Source: Streptomyces clavifer
GTDB lineage: Bacteria; Actinomycetota; Actinomycetes; Streptomycetales; Streptomycetaceae
NCBI GenBank assembly: GCA_014651175.1
Contig: BMWJ01000003.1
Location: 682,001 to 746,000 of the forward strand
Length of the DNA: 64,000 nt
Direction: 5' to 3'
The translations under genes and the position numbers were made by a program. The notes beneath the pieces are model-generated. The model made no database searches. It saw only the letters and a list, made by a program, of their open reading frames with translations, and was not told the DNA's origin. Positions 34,850 through 43,743 of this stretch are shown in pieces (positions within the stretch are counted from its first letter, which is position 1; each line of letters begins with the position of its first letter).

Positions 34850-35413
34850 TCAGCTGTGCGGCGGGCCGTCGTGCAGGATCCGCTGGAACATCCGGTGGTC
34901 CTGCCACGCACCGTCGATGTGGAGGTAGCGCGGCGCCGTGCCGATCTGCTCGAACCCGGCCTTCGTCAGGACCCGTTGCGAGGCCGTGTTGTCCACGACC
35001 GTCGCGGCCTCCACCCGGTGCAGTCCGAGCCCGTCCCGCGCCGCCTCGCAGACCCGGCCGACGGCGGCGGTCGCCAGACCCCGGCCCGCCCGCTCGACGT
35101 CGATCCAGTAGCCGAGCCGGGCGTTGCGGAACGGCCCGCGCTCGATCGAGGCGAGCGTCATCGCCCCCACCACCCGGTCCTCGTCGTCGGCCAGCACCCA
35201 GGGCATGGCACGTCCGGCGTCCCGGTCCGCCAGCAGCCCGGCCAGGCGCTGGGCCTGGCCCTGCGGGGTGTAGAAGGCCTCGGGCCGCACGGGTTCCCAG
35301 CGGCGCATGTACGCACGGCTCCGGGTCAGGGCCTCGGCGAAGGACCCGGCGTCGCCGAGCGTCGCGGGCCTCAGCCGGACACCGGCGGCCAACGGACGGA
35401 TGTCATTGATCAT
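34850..35413 (-). CDS. GNAT N-acetyltransferase, RimJ/RimL-like
   Basis: A 187-residue acetyltransferase of the ribosomal-protein-alanine type. The strand-to-helix acetyl-CoA loop appears around ERAGRGLATAAVGRVCEAA. It also shows LGYWIDVE and NTASQRVLTKAGFEQIG, the classic RimJ-like C-terminal motif. It could acetylate protein N-termini or a small amine. It lies 20 bp from nnaR on the same strand. Confidence 0.87.
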   Translation of the reverse strand: MINDIRPLAAGVRLRPATLGDAGSFAEALTRSRAYMRRWEPVRPEAFYTPQGQAQRLAGLLADRDAGRAMPWVLADDEDRVVGAMTLASIERGPFRNARLGYWIDVERAGRGLATAAVGRVCEAARDGLGLHRVEAATVVDNTASQRVLTKAGFEQIGTAPRYLHIDGAWQDHRMFQRILHDGPPHS

Positions 35414-35433
35414 CCCCGCACGGTACCGACCGC

Positions 35434-36576
35434 TCAGGAATCGGCGTACTTGGTGTCCGCCGACGGGTCCAGCGCCAGCCGGTAGCCGCGCTTGACGACG
35501 GTCTGGATCAGCCTCGGCGCGCCCAGCGCCGTGCGCAGCCGGGCCATCGCCGTCTCCACCGCGTGCTCGTCCGTCCCGCTGCCGGGCAGGGCCCGCAGCA
35601 GATCGGCGCGCGACACCACCCAGCCCGGCCTGCGGGCCAGGGTGTGCAGCAGGGCCATTCCGGCGGGCGGCACGGGGCGCAGGGCACCGTCGACCAGGAC
35701 GGCGTGACCGCGGATCTCGACCAGGTGTCCGGCGACCGGGAGCGTACGGGCACGGGCCGGCAGCTGGGCGCAGAGCAGCTGGACGAGCGGGCCGAGCCGG
35801 AAGCGCTCCGGCTGGACGGTGTCGATGCCCCGGGCCTGCAGGGGCAGGGCGGTGACGGGCCCCACGCGGGCCGTGACGACGTCGTGGCGCAGGGCGGACA
35901 GCACCTCGGGGAGGAGTCCGCGGGCCTCGGCACGGTTCAGGTACGAGGCGGCGGCGGGGGCACTGGTGAAGGTGACCGCGTCCAGGCCGCGGGCGACCGT
36001 GACGTCCAGCATCCGGTCGAGCGGAGCGATGTCCTCGGGCGGCATCCAGCGGTAGACGGGTACGCCGACGACCTCGGCGCCCGCCTCACGGAGCGACTCG
36101 ACGAAGCCGGGCAGTGGCTCGCCGTGCAGCTGGAGAGCGATCCGGCGGCCGTCGACCCCCTCGCCGAGCAGCCGGTCCAGGACCTCGGCCATCGATTCGG
36201 ACCCGGGGGACCAGGCCTCCGTGAGTCCGGCGGCCCGGATGGAGCCCTTGACCTTCGGGCCGCGGGCGAGGAGCTCGACCCCGCGCAACAGGTCCAGGAG
36301 CCGGTCCCCGATGCCCCAGCCGTCGGCGGCCTCCACCCAGCCCCTGAAGCCGATGGCGGTGGTGGCGATCACGACGTCGGGTGCGTCGTCGATCAGTTCC
36401 TTGGTGGCGGCGAGCAGTTCGCTGTCGTCCGCGAGCGGAACGATCCGCAGCGCGGGTGCGTGCAGCACTGCGGCGCCCCGGCGCCGGAGAAGCGTCCCGA
36501 GCTCCTCCGCGCGACGGGCTGCGGTCACCCCGACCGTGAAGCCCGCGAGGGGCCCGTGCTGTTCGTCGTCGTACAT
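35434..36576 (-). CDS. nnaR: HemD-OmpR hybrid regulator of nitrate/nitrite assimilation
   Basis: A 380-residue protein. Residues 1-265 form a uroporphyrinogen-III synthase-like domain (GFTVGVTAARRAEELGTLL, then ATTAIGFRGW, and FTSAPAAASYL). The C-terminal 100 residues are an OmpR-type winged helix (HTLARRPGWVVSRADLLRALPG, then HAVETAMARLRTALG). This fusion is the NnaR regulator described in S. coelicolor (SCO2958), which activates nitrate and nitrite genes. The neighbouring narK (130 bp upstream, same strand) is its likely target. The HemD fold probably senses rather than catalyses. Confidence 0.9.
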   Translation of the reverse strand: MYDDEQHGPLAGFTVGVTAARRAEELGTLLRRRGAAVLHAPALRIVPLADDSELLAATKELIDDAPDVVIATTAIGFRGWVEAADGWGIGDRLLDLLRGVELLARGPKVKGSIRAAGLTEAWSPGSESMAEVLDRLLGEGVDGRRIALQLHGEPLPGFVESLREAGAEVVGVPVYRWMPPEDIAPLDRMLDVTVARGLDAVTFTSAPAAASYLNRAEARGLLPEVLSALRHDVVTARVGPVTALPLQARGIDTVQPERFRLGPLVQLLCAQLPARARTLPVAGHLVEIRGHAVLVDGALRPVPPAGMALLHTLARRPGWVVSRADLLRALPGSGTDEHAVETAMARLRTALGAPRLIQTVVKRGYRLALDPSADTKYADS

Positions 36577-36706
36577 GGCGTGATACCCGGCTCTCGTCCC
36601 GCTGCTGCTCGATGGTGCGGAGGACCGAGACTGCCAACCCTGCGTGACAGACTCGGTTCACTCATATTTCCCGCCCGTTACGTCACATGACGCCCGGTTG
36701 TCATCC

Positions 36707-38038
36707 TCACACCTCGGCATAGCTGAGCTGGGGCTTCGCCGACACGGCCGCGGTCCGGCGAAGGTATACCGACCAGGTGACGGTGAAGCAGACGGCGTAG
36801 AAGGCCAGGAAGGTCCAGAAGGCGGCCGTCCCGGTGCCCGAGGTCGCGAAGGACTGGCGGAAGGCGAGGTTGATCGCGAGGCCGCCGAGTGCTCCGACCG
36901 CCCCGATGAGGCCCATGGCCGCGCCGGACAGCCGGCGCCCGTAGGCCGCCGCCTCCTCGCCGCGCAGACCCTTGCTGATCGCCTTGGCGTGGAAGATGCC
37001 GGGGATCATCTTGAACGTCGAGCCGTTGCCGAGTCCCGTCAGCACGAACAGCGCGATGAATCCGACGAGGAAGACACCGAGCGACTCGATCCCCGAGGCG
37101 TATACGACGACACCGGTCGCGGCGGCCATCGCCGCGAAGTTCCACAGCGTGATCCGGGCGCCGCCGTACCGGTCGGCGAGCCAGCCGCCCGCGGGCCGGA
37201 TCAGGGAGCCGAGCAGCGGTCCGATGAAGGTGAGCGAGGCGGCCTGCAGCGGGGTGCGGCCGAACTGCGTCTGCAGGACGAGGCCGAAGGCGAAGCTGTA
37301 GCCGATGAACGAGCCGAAGGTGCCGATGTAGAGCACCGACATGATCCAGGTGTGCGGATCGCGTACGGCCTGGAGCGCGGCCCCCGTGTCGTTCTGGACG
37401 GGCCGGAGGTTGTCCATGCGGAAGGCCGCGCAGAGCGCGGCGACGATGATCAGGGGTATGTAGACCCCGAGCACGATCCGCGGGTACGCGGCACCGGCCG
37501 TACCGATCACCAACAGGCCGACGAGCTGCACGACCGGCACCCCGATGTTGCCGCCGCCCGCGTTCAGCCCGAGCGCCCAGCCCTTCTTGCGCAGCGGGAA
37601 GAACGCGTTGATGTTCGTCATCGACGAGGCGAAGTTGCCGCCGCCGATACCGGTGAGCCCGGCGACGACGAGGAACGTGGTGTACGAGGTCCCGGGCTCC
37701 ATCACCACGAGGGCGGCGACGGTCGGCACCAGCAGCGTCAGTGCGCTGATCACGGTCCAGTTGCGCCCGCCGAACAGCGCGACCGCGAAGGTGTACGGCA
37801 CCCGGACGACGGCACCGACCAGGGTGGCCGTGGAGATCAGGAAGAACTTCCCGGCCGGGTCGATCCCGTACTCCGGTCCCATGAACAGCACCATCACGGA
37901 CCACAGGGACCAGATGGAGAATCCGATGTGCTCCGAGAGCACGGAGAACCACAGGTTCCGCCGGGCCACGCGCTCGCCCGACTCGCGCCAGAAGGTCTCG
38001 TCCTCCGGCTCCCACTGCTCGATCCAACGACCGGCCAT
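36707..38038 (-). CDS. narK: Nitrate/nitrite transporter, NarK type
   Basis: A 443-residue MFS protein with 12 spans. It shows NarK nitrate signature segments: GIGGGNFASSMTNINAFFPLRKKGWALG and the later Gly-rich LTGLGNGSTFKMIPG. It takes up nitrate or exports nitrite. The start is ATG 38038 (MAGRWIEQWEPEDETFW); the longer open frame upstream overlaps the acyltransferase and is ignored. It sits upstream of nnaR on the same strand. Confidence 0.92.
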   Translation of the reverse strand: MAGRWIEQWEPEDETFWRESGERVARRNLWFSVLSEHIGFSIWSLWSVMVLFMGPEYGIDPAGKFFLISTATLVGAVVRVPYTFAVALFGGRNWTVISALTLLVPTVAALVVMEPGTSYTTFLVVAGLTGIGGGNFASSMTNINAFFPLRKKGWALGLNAGGGNIGVPVVQLVGLLVIGTAGAAYPRIVLGVYIPLIIVAALCAAFRMDNLRPVQNDTGAALQAVRDPHTWIMSVLYIGTFGSFIGYSFAFGLVLQTQFGRTPLQAASLTFIGPLLGSLIRPAGGWLADRYGGARITLWNFAAMAAATGVVVYASGIESLGVFLVGFIALFVLTGLGNGSTFKMIPGIFHAKAISKGLRGEEAAAYGRRLSGAAMGLIGAVGALGGLAINLAFRQSFATSGTGTAAFWTFLAFYAVCFTVTWSVYLRRTAAVSAKPQLSYAEV

Positions 38039-38190
38039 CACGCGCCTCCACAGGGGTCGGGGTGTTGTGCCGCCGACGCTAGGGAACGCGCGTTTCGGTG
38101 CGGTGCCGCGAGGTGACCGGTGCGCAACCTTGCTCTCACTCGGCCGCCGGGGGCGCGGTGAGCCGGAGCTCCGCCGCGCCCCCGCAGGGC

Positions 38191-39669
38191 TCAGGCCCGC
38201 TTGCCGCGCCGGTCCGCCCCGTTGGGCCACAGGCGCGGCCGGCGCTTGGCCGCGGTGTCCTCGACCCAGCCGAACGCCAGGATCGCCAGTCCTATCAGCG
38301 GCCAGATCGCGATCAGGACGAGCGCGTCGTACGACTTCTCGATGTACGAGCCGAACGCGTCGCCGAACCACGGGATCGTCCACAGCTCGTCGACGAGCTG
38401 GGCGGCCGCCATCAGCAGCAGGTTGTGCCAGAGGTAGATCGTCACGGCCCGGTTGTTGGCCAGGGTGATCAGGCCGTCCCACCCGGCGAGCTTCCCGGGG
38501 AGCTTCTGCCAGGACGGGGCGTAGATCAGCAGGATCGCGCAGAAGCCGAGGGACCAGGTGGCCTGGGCGAGCGGGATCTCGTCCAGGTTCCAGCCCTCCT
38601 CGGTGAGGTGGCCTGACGCCCACCACAGGCCGAAGCCCATGACGATCGCGGCGGACGACACCGCCAGATAGCGCGGGATCTCCTTGAGCAGCCCGTCGTT
38701 GTGGGCGAAGCCCAGGATCCAGCAGGAACCGAACACCGCGAAGTCGACTAGCCCGTCGCCGAGCATTCCGTCCACGGTCACCAGGCCCGTTCCGATCACG
38801 GCCGTGAGGCCGATCGGCGCCAGGAGCGTCACCCACGGCAGCCTGCGGAAGGCCCTGAGCAGCAGGGGCGAGGCGAGCACGAACCATAGGTAGGCCCGGA
38901 TGTACCAGAGCGGTCCCACCGCCTGGTCCGCCCAGGTCAGCTCCAGCCATCCGCCGGTCGAGCCGCTCTCCTCGGGGTACGGCGGGGAGCCGATGGGGAA
39001 GAGGTAGCAGCCGATCTTGACGAACCACCACAGCCCCTCCTCCCGGACGGGCTTCCAGCTCAGCGCGAACATCACCGGCACGACGAGGAGCGAGAACGCC
39101 CACATCGGAGGGAGCAGCCTGCGCAGCCGGCCACGGATCACGCCGCCCGCGGGGCGCGCCAGCGATCGGGCCATCAGCGAACCGGCCAGGGCGAACATCA
39201 CGCCCATGGACGGGAAGAGGACGGTCAGCCAGGCCCAGCCGAAGAGGTGGAAGAAGACGACGCGGACGAGCGCGACGGCCCGGAGGAGGTCGAGATAGCG
39301 GTCCCGCCCCGGCCGGGCGGGGGGCACGGGGGCTTCCGGCGCCGCAGGAGGGGCGGTGGTGCCGGCGGCGGTGCCGGCGGCGGTGTCCGGGGCGGTCCGG
39401 GTCTGCCCGGGGAGGGTTCCGGCGTACGCCGGGTACGGGCCGCCCCGTCCCGCAGCGGCGTCCTCCCGCACCAGGGACGGGCCGTCCTGCGCCGGAGGTG
39501 CGCCGGTCCGGCCCGCGTACGTGCCGTCCTGTTCCGGGTACGCGCTCCCCCGTCCGGGGAGGGCGCCGCTCTCCGGCATCCAGGTGCCGTCGTGCGGAGG
39601 CCGGGTGCCGCCCTGCGGAGGCCGGGTGCCGTCGTGGCCGTCATGCCGGGGCTGATTCGGGTAGGTCAT
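38191..39669 (-). CDS. Membrane acyltransferase (OafA/acyltransferase-3 type) of the mat cluster
   Basis: About 492 residues. The first 120 are a Pro/Gly/Thr-rich cytosolic leader with repeats such as DGTRPPQGGTRPPHDGT. Then comes a 10-11 span acyltransferase-3 domain (RDRYLDLLRAVALVRVVFFHLFGW, later AVTIYLWHNLLL). Such proteins O-acetylate or O-succinylate surface polysaccharides. The ATG overlaps the matB stop as ATGA, so it is translationally coupled and probably modifies the MatAB polymer. The frame continues upstream through matB, but homologues begin near MTYPNQP. Confidence 0.85.
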   Translation of the reverse strand: MTYPNQPRHDGHDGTRPPQGGTRPPHDGTWMPESGALPGRGSAYPEQDGTYAGRTGAPPAQDGPSLVREDAAAGRGGPYPAYAGTLPGQTRTAPDTAAGTAAGTTAPPAAPEAPVPPARPGRDRYLDLLRAVALVRVVFFHLFGWAWLTVLFPSMGVMFALAGSLMARSLARPAGGVIRGRLRRLLPPMWAFSLLVVPVMFALSWKPVREEGLWWFVKIGCYLFPIGSPPYPEESGSTGGWLELTWADQAVGPLWYIRAYLWFVLASPLLLRAFRRLPWVTLLAPIGLTAVIGTGLVTVDGMLGDGLVDFAVFGSCWILGFAHNDGLLKEIPRYLAVSSAAIVMGFGLWWASGHLTEEGWNLDEIPLAQATWSLGFCAILLIYAPSWQKLPGKLAGWDGLITLANNRAVTIYLWHNLLLMAAAQLVDELWTIPWFGDAFGSYIEKSYDALVLIAIWPLIGLAILAFGWVEDTAAKRRPRLWPNGADRRGKRA

Positions 39670-41864
39670 GCGACCGGCCTCCGGTCCTTCTCCGCGTCCT
39701 TGCGCCGGTTCGGTGTCCCGCCCGGCGCCTCGACCACGCCCGTGCGGCGCAGCTTCTGCCAGCGCAGCCGGCCACCGGTGAGAGCGGTGATCCAGGACTG
39801 GAGCAGCACGACGTACATCAGCTGCCGGTAGAGGATCTGCTGGAGCGGCAGGGAGATCAGGTGGGTCATGCGCTCCCGGTCGAGCCGGAACGCGTACGCG
39901 GCGCAGACGGCCTGCACCATCAGGACGCCGAACCAGGCGGCGACGGTCTTGCCCGTCGGGCCGAAGACCAGTCCGTACAGCAGGAAGACGTCGATGAGGG
40001 GGGCCAGCAGCGGGGCGACCACCATGAACAGGGAGACGAACGGCAGTCCGACACGTCCGAAGCGGCCCGAGGGCCCGCGCTCGATCACGGCGCGGCGGTG
40101 CTTCCAGATGGCCTGCATGGTGCCGTACGACCACCGGTAGCGCTGCGACCACAGCTGCTGCACGGACTCCGGGGCCTCGGTCCACGCCCGGGCGTCCTCC
40201 GCGTAGACGACGCGCCATCCGTCGCGGTGCAGCCCCATGGTGACATCGGTGTCCTCGGCGAGGGTGTCCTCGCTCATGCCGCCGATCCGGTCCAGCGCCT
40301 CCCGGCGGAAGGCGCCGACCGCTCCGGGGATGGTGGGCATGCAGCCCAGGAGGTCGTACATCCTGCGGTCGAGGTTGAAGCCCATCACGTACTCGATGTG
40401 CTGCCAGGCGCCGATCAGCGAGTCGCGGTTGCCGACCTTGGCGTTGCCCGCGACCGCCCCGACCCGGGGGTCGGCGAAGGGCTGGACGAGCTCGCGCACG
40501 GTGGAAGGTTCGAACACCGTGTCGCCGTCCATCATCACGACGATGTCGTAGCGGGCGTTCGCGATGCCGTTGTTCAGCGCTGCGGGCTTGCCCGCGTTCT
40601 GCTGGCGGACGACACGGACGTTCGGGATCCACATCGCGTCGACGAGGTCGGCCGTACCGTCCGTCGAGCCGTCGTCGATGACGATGACCTCGATCGGGTA
40701 GTCGCTGGCCACCAGGGACCGGACGGTGGCCTCGATGCACTCGCGCTCGTTGTACGCGGGGACCAGGACCGTCACCGGGCGGGTGAACGGCTCGCCCCAG
40801 CTGAAGTCCTTGCGGCGGACCTTCCTGGCGTGCAGGAAGGAGAGCAGCAGCATCAGCCCGAAGCGGACGAGCACCAGGGCGCCGATCACCGCGAGACCGA
40901 CCACCAGCACACCGGTGATCCGCTCGGAGATGTCCACGGCGAAGACGAACGCCTTCCCCTTCCAGAGCGCGAACCCGGTGACCGGGGTGTGCGCGCTGGG
41001 GGCGCCGAGGGCCGCCGTGAGGTGGGTGAACTCGTAGCCCTCCTCCTGCATCTGCGGGAGGAACCTGCCCAGGGCGGCCACGGTCTGGGACCGGTCGCCG
41101 CCGGAGTCGTGCATCAGGATGATGGCGCCCTTGCCGCCCTTGGGCGTGGCCCGCTCCAGGATGGCGCGGACACCGGGGCGCTTCCAGTCCTCACTGTCGG
41201 TGTTGTTCACGACGGTGAGGTAGCCACGGCTGCCGATGTACTGCGTGACCGGCCAGGACTTGTTGTCCATGGCGTCGGAGAACGAGGAGTAGGGCGGGCG
41301 GAAGAGGGACGTGCGGATGCCCGCCGCGCCCGCCAGCACGAGCTGGTTCTGGGAGAGCTCCCAGTCGATGCGGCTGGTGGACTGGAAGGACAGGTCGGGG
41401 TGGTTGAACGTGTGGAGCCCGATCTCGTGCCCCTCGTCGACCATGCGCTTCACGAGGCCCGGGTAGCGCGAGGCCATGGTCCCGGTGACGAAGAAGACGC
41501 CGTGCGCGTCGTGCTTCTTGAGCTCGTCCAGGACCCGCGGGGTCCAGACCGGGTCCGGGCCGTCGTCGAAGGTCAGGACGATCTTGTGGTCGGGTATCCG
41601 GAGCGTCTTGGCCGGCTCTCCGGCCTTGCGGGCGTCTATGACCGGACCGCCGTCGAGCACGTCGGCGGGCACCTGTGTGGTGGGTGCCGGGGCCTGAATG
41701 CGGTGGTCGGCGAGGATTTCGCTGTGCACGTATCCGCGCAGCATCAGCATGGCGAGCAGGGCGACGAGGAGGAGTGAAGGAAGCAGGTAGCGCATCGGAA
41801 GCCTGCGCCTGACGGTCCGCTTCTTCCTACGGTTGTGCCTGCCCCGCTGGACGGGGATTGTCAT
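39666..41864 (-). CDS. matB: MatB-like bifunctional polysaccharide deacetylase / glycosyltransferase
   Basis: A 732-residue membrane protein. After a TM anchor (25-43) comes a NodB deacetylase domain (TFDD 98-101, HTFNH 151-155, RPPYSS, MHD 251-253). A second span region follows at 320-343, then a family-2 glycosyltransferase (VLVPAYNERE 366, DGD 446-448, EDTD 537-540, QRYRW 574-578), and C-terminal spans. The order fits S. coelicolor MatB, which with MatA makes poly-beta-1,6-GlcNAc for hyphal aggregation. It follows matA after 1 nt and is coupled to the acyltransferase. Confidence 0.9.
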   Translation of the reverse strand: MTIPVQRGRHNRRKKRTVRRRLPMRYLLPSLLLVALLAMLMLRGYVHSEILADHRIQAPAPTTQVPADVLDGGPVIDARKAGEPAKTLRIPDHKIVLTFDDGPDPVWTPRVLDELKKHDAHGVFFVTGTMASRYPGLVKRMVDEGHEIGLHTFNHPDLSFQSTSRIDWELSQNQLVLAGAAGIRTSLFRPPYSSFSDAMDNKSWPVTQYIGSRGYLTVVNNTDSEDWKRPGVRAILERATPKGGKGAIILMHDSGGDRSQTVAALGRFLPQMQEEGYEFTHLTAALGAPSAHTPVTGFALWKGKAFVFAVDISERITGVLVVGLAVIGALVLVRFGLMLLLSFLHARKVRRKDFSWGEPFTRPVTVLVPAYNERECIEATVRSLVASDYPIEVIVIDDGSTDGTADLVDAMWIPNVRVVRQQNAGKPAALNNGIANARYDIVVMMDGDTVFEPSTVRELVQPFADPRVGAVAGNAKVGNRDSLIGAWQHIEYVMGFNLDRRMYDLLGCMPTIPGAVGAFRREALDRIGGMSEDTLAEDTDVTMGLHRDGWRVVYAEDARAWTEAPESVQQLWSQRYRWSYGTMQAIWKHRRAVIERGPSGRFGRVGLPFVSLFMVVAPLLAPLIDVFLLYGLVFGPTGKTVAAWFGVLMVQAVCAAYAFRLDRERMTHLISLPLQQILYRQLMYVVLLQSWITALTGGRLRWQKLRRTGVVEAPGGTPNRRKDAEKDRRPVA

Positions 41865-41865
41865 C

Positions 41866-42540
41866 TTACGGAGCGCCTTCTTCTTCCACCGGCGGAACCG
41901 GAGGTTCCTCGGACGGGGACGGACTCACCACGACCGGGCCGCCGGTGTCCACCGACGGCGAGGGGCTGCCGGCCGGCGGTTCGGGCACCGACGCGCCGGG
42001 ATCGGGCTGTGTGGCGCCGGCACCCCTGGAGGGCGTCGCGGAGGCCGAGGCGGACACGGACGCACCGGACGGGGCCGGGGCCGCTGCCGAGACGCCGGCG
42101 GACGGGGGTGCGGCACTGCCTGCGGCCGGGACGGAGGCAGAGGCGGCGGGTGTGGCCCCGGGGCTCTCGGGCACCTCGTCGGCGTCCGTCGGCCCGGGCC
42201 GTACCTCGATGTCGCCGGCCTGCTTCTCCTCCTGCCCGGAGAGGGGCAGCCAGGGTGCGCTGGAGTTCCCGCCGAGCACGGCGACCACCAGCGTCGCCGC
42301 GTAGACGGCGCAGATGGCGGCGAGGACCCAGCCCAGACGCCGGTACGTCTTGCTGCGGCGACCGCTCTCGTCGACGAAGACCGGGCCGTCGGAGGGGTCC
42401 GGAGGGCCGGGTTCCACGGGTAGCTCGGTCAGCTGCCGACCGAGGCCGTCCAGCTCGACGGTGACGTCGTTCGGCTCATGCGTGTGCCCTGTACGGGTAC
42501 CTTCACGCCAATTGTCCACAGGTGTTCGCACATCCCCCAC
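41866..42540 (-). CDS. matA: MatA-like membrane protein
   Basis: A 224-residue protein. The cytosolic N-terminus (1-68) precedes one transmembrane helix (about 69-92, RLGWVLAAICAVYAATLVVAVLGG). A low-complexity Pro/Ser/Ala/Gly-rich external tail follows to residue 224. It is the first gene of the matA-matB-acyltransferase cluster and is named by position and layout after the S. coelicolor mat genes. Its role in polymer export is inferred. Confidence 0.75.
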   Translation of the reverse strand: MGDVRTPVDNWREGTRTGHTHEPNDVTVELDGLGRQLTELPVEPGPPDPSDGPVFVDESGRRSKTYRRLGWVLAAICAVYAATLVVAVLGGNSSAPWLPLSGQEEKQAGDIEVRPGPTDADEVPESPGATPAASASVPAAGSAAPPSAGVSAAAPAPSGASVSASASATPSRGAGATQPDPGASVPEPPAGSPSPSVDTGGPVVVSPSPSEEPPVPPVEEEGAP

Positions 42541-42685
42541 TCAATGAAACAGGTGCGCGAAAATGACTGGATCCTTGCCATCGAACAGGGCCCCCACCCC
42601 GTTCGAACGCGCCATGTCCCCGTGCACCCGGAATGTCGAATGTAGCGCACGACCGCGCCCGACAGGCCCCCATGGCACGTCCGTC
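42541..42685. other. Upstream region of the mat cluster
   Basis: 145 bp between the matA start and the end of the lysR gene, with A/T-rich patches (42541-42575). Likely promoter region of the mat cluster; no named operator seen. Confidence 0.4.
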
Positions 42686-43660
42686 TCATGAACGGTGACA
42701 CATGCGTGACGCATCGGTTTCGGGCAGCCATGATCCAGATGGCCGTTGCATCCATCCTTGCGCCGCAGCTAGTTCGCGCACCGCGGCGCGCAGCGCGGCC
42801 AGACCGGGATGGTCCGGCCCGGTCCGCCACACCATCATGAGCGGGGACAACGGCACCGGTCGCACCAAGGGGCGGACCACCGTCCCGGGAAGCGGAACGA
42901 AGTCCACGACAGCCAGTACCGGGTTCCCGGACTTCGCCATCACCCGTTGGAATTCGGCCACGCCCACGGCCAGCGGAGCGGGTGGAGCCAGCACGATGCC
43001 CCACTCGGCGAACAGCTGTGCGGCAAGATCGGTCCACTCCCGCGTGCGCGCATTGCCTGCCCCCGCGTAGACGGTTTCCCCGGACAGGTCGGCCATGGCG
43101 ACGACCTCGCGCCCGGCCAGCGGATGATCGTGCGGCAGCAGGACGGCCATCGGTTCGTACCGCACGGGCTGTACCGAGAGCCGGGCCAGCACGGCGGGGT
43201 CGAGTCCGGCGGCCCGCCCGAAGGAGACGTCGAGGCGGCCCGCGAGCACCTCGCCGGCCGCCCAGGTCAGTCCGCTCTCGAAACGTGCCATCAGCTCGCA
43301 CTCCGGTGCGAGCTCCCGCGCCCTCGCCAGGACCCGGGCCGCGGTCATCCCGTCGGTGTTGAGGTCGACGAGCAGTGGGCGGGCGGCGGGGTCGGCGAAG
43401 GCGGCGGCCAGCTCGGTGTGCGCGTCGAGCACCTGCCGGGCGTACGGGAGGAGCCGCTCCCCGTCCGGTGTGAGCGACACCTGCCGGGTCGTACGCACGA
43501 AGAGTTCCCTGCCGAGCTCGCGCTCCAGCCGGCGGATGTCCCGGCTCAGCGCCTGCTGCGCGACGTAGAGCCCGGCCGCGGCCCGGGTGAAGTGCAGTTC
43601 CTCGGCCACGGCGGCGAAAGCGCGCAGGAGCCGGGGATCGATGTCGGAGGAGGAAGGCAC
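42686..43660 (-). CDS. LysR-family regulator
   Basis: A 324-residue LysR protein. The N-terminal winged helix is MPSSSDIDPRLLRAFAAVAEELHFTRAAAGLYVAQQALSRDIRRL, followed by a ligand-binding domain. It is divergent from an MFS gene only 83 bp away, the standard layout for control of an efflux or uptake pump. Start GTG 43660. Effector unknown. Confidence 0.9.
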   Translation of the reverse strand: MPSSSDIDPRLLRAFAAVAEELHFTRAAAGLYVAQQALSRDIRRLERELGRELFVRTTRQVSLTPDGERLLPYARQVLDAHTELAAAFADPAARPLLVDLNTDGMTAARVLARARELAPECELMARFESGLTWAAGEVLAGRLDVSFGRAAGLDPAVLARLSVQPVRYEPMAVLLPHDHPLAGREVVAMADLSGETVYAGAGNARTREWTDLAAQLFAEWGIVLAPPAPLAVGVAEFQRVMAKSGNPVLAVVDFVPLPGTVVRPLVRPVPLSPLMMVWRTGPDHPGLAALRAAVRELAAAQGWMQRPSGSWLPETDASRMCHRS

Positions 43661-43743
43661 GCGCCGAATTTACAACAGGGGTGCGTGAATCGGTACGCAG
43701 AAGGTGTTGGACGGTCCGGGCCCCTCCCCCCGAGGCTTGGCCC

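Noticed and set aside
36707..40740. Apparent long fusion proteins (798 and 849 residues) over narK and the acyltransferase
   Set aside because: Upstream extensions have Arg/Pro-rich non-coding character and overlap the real matB and acyltransferase frames.
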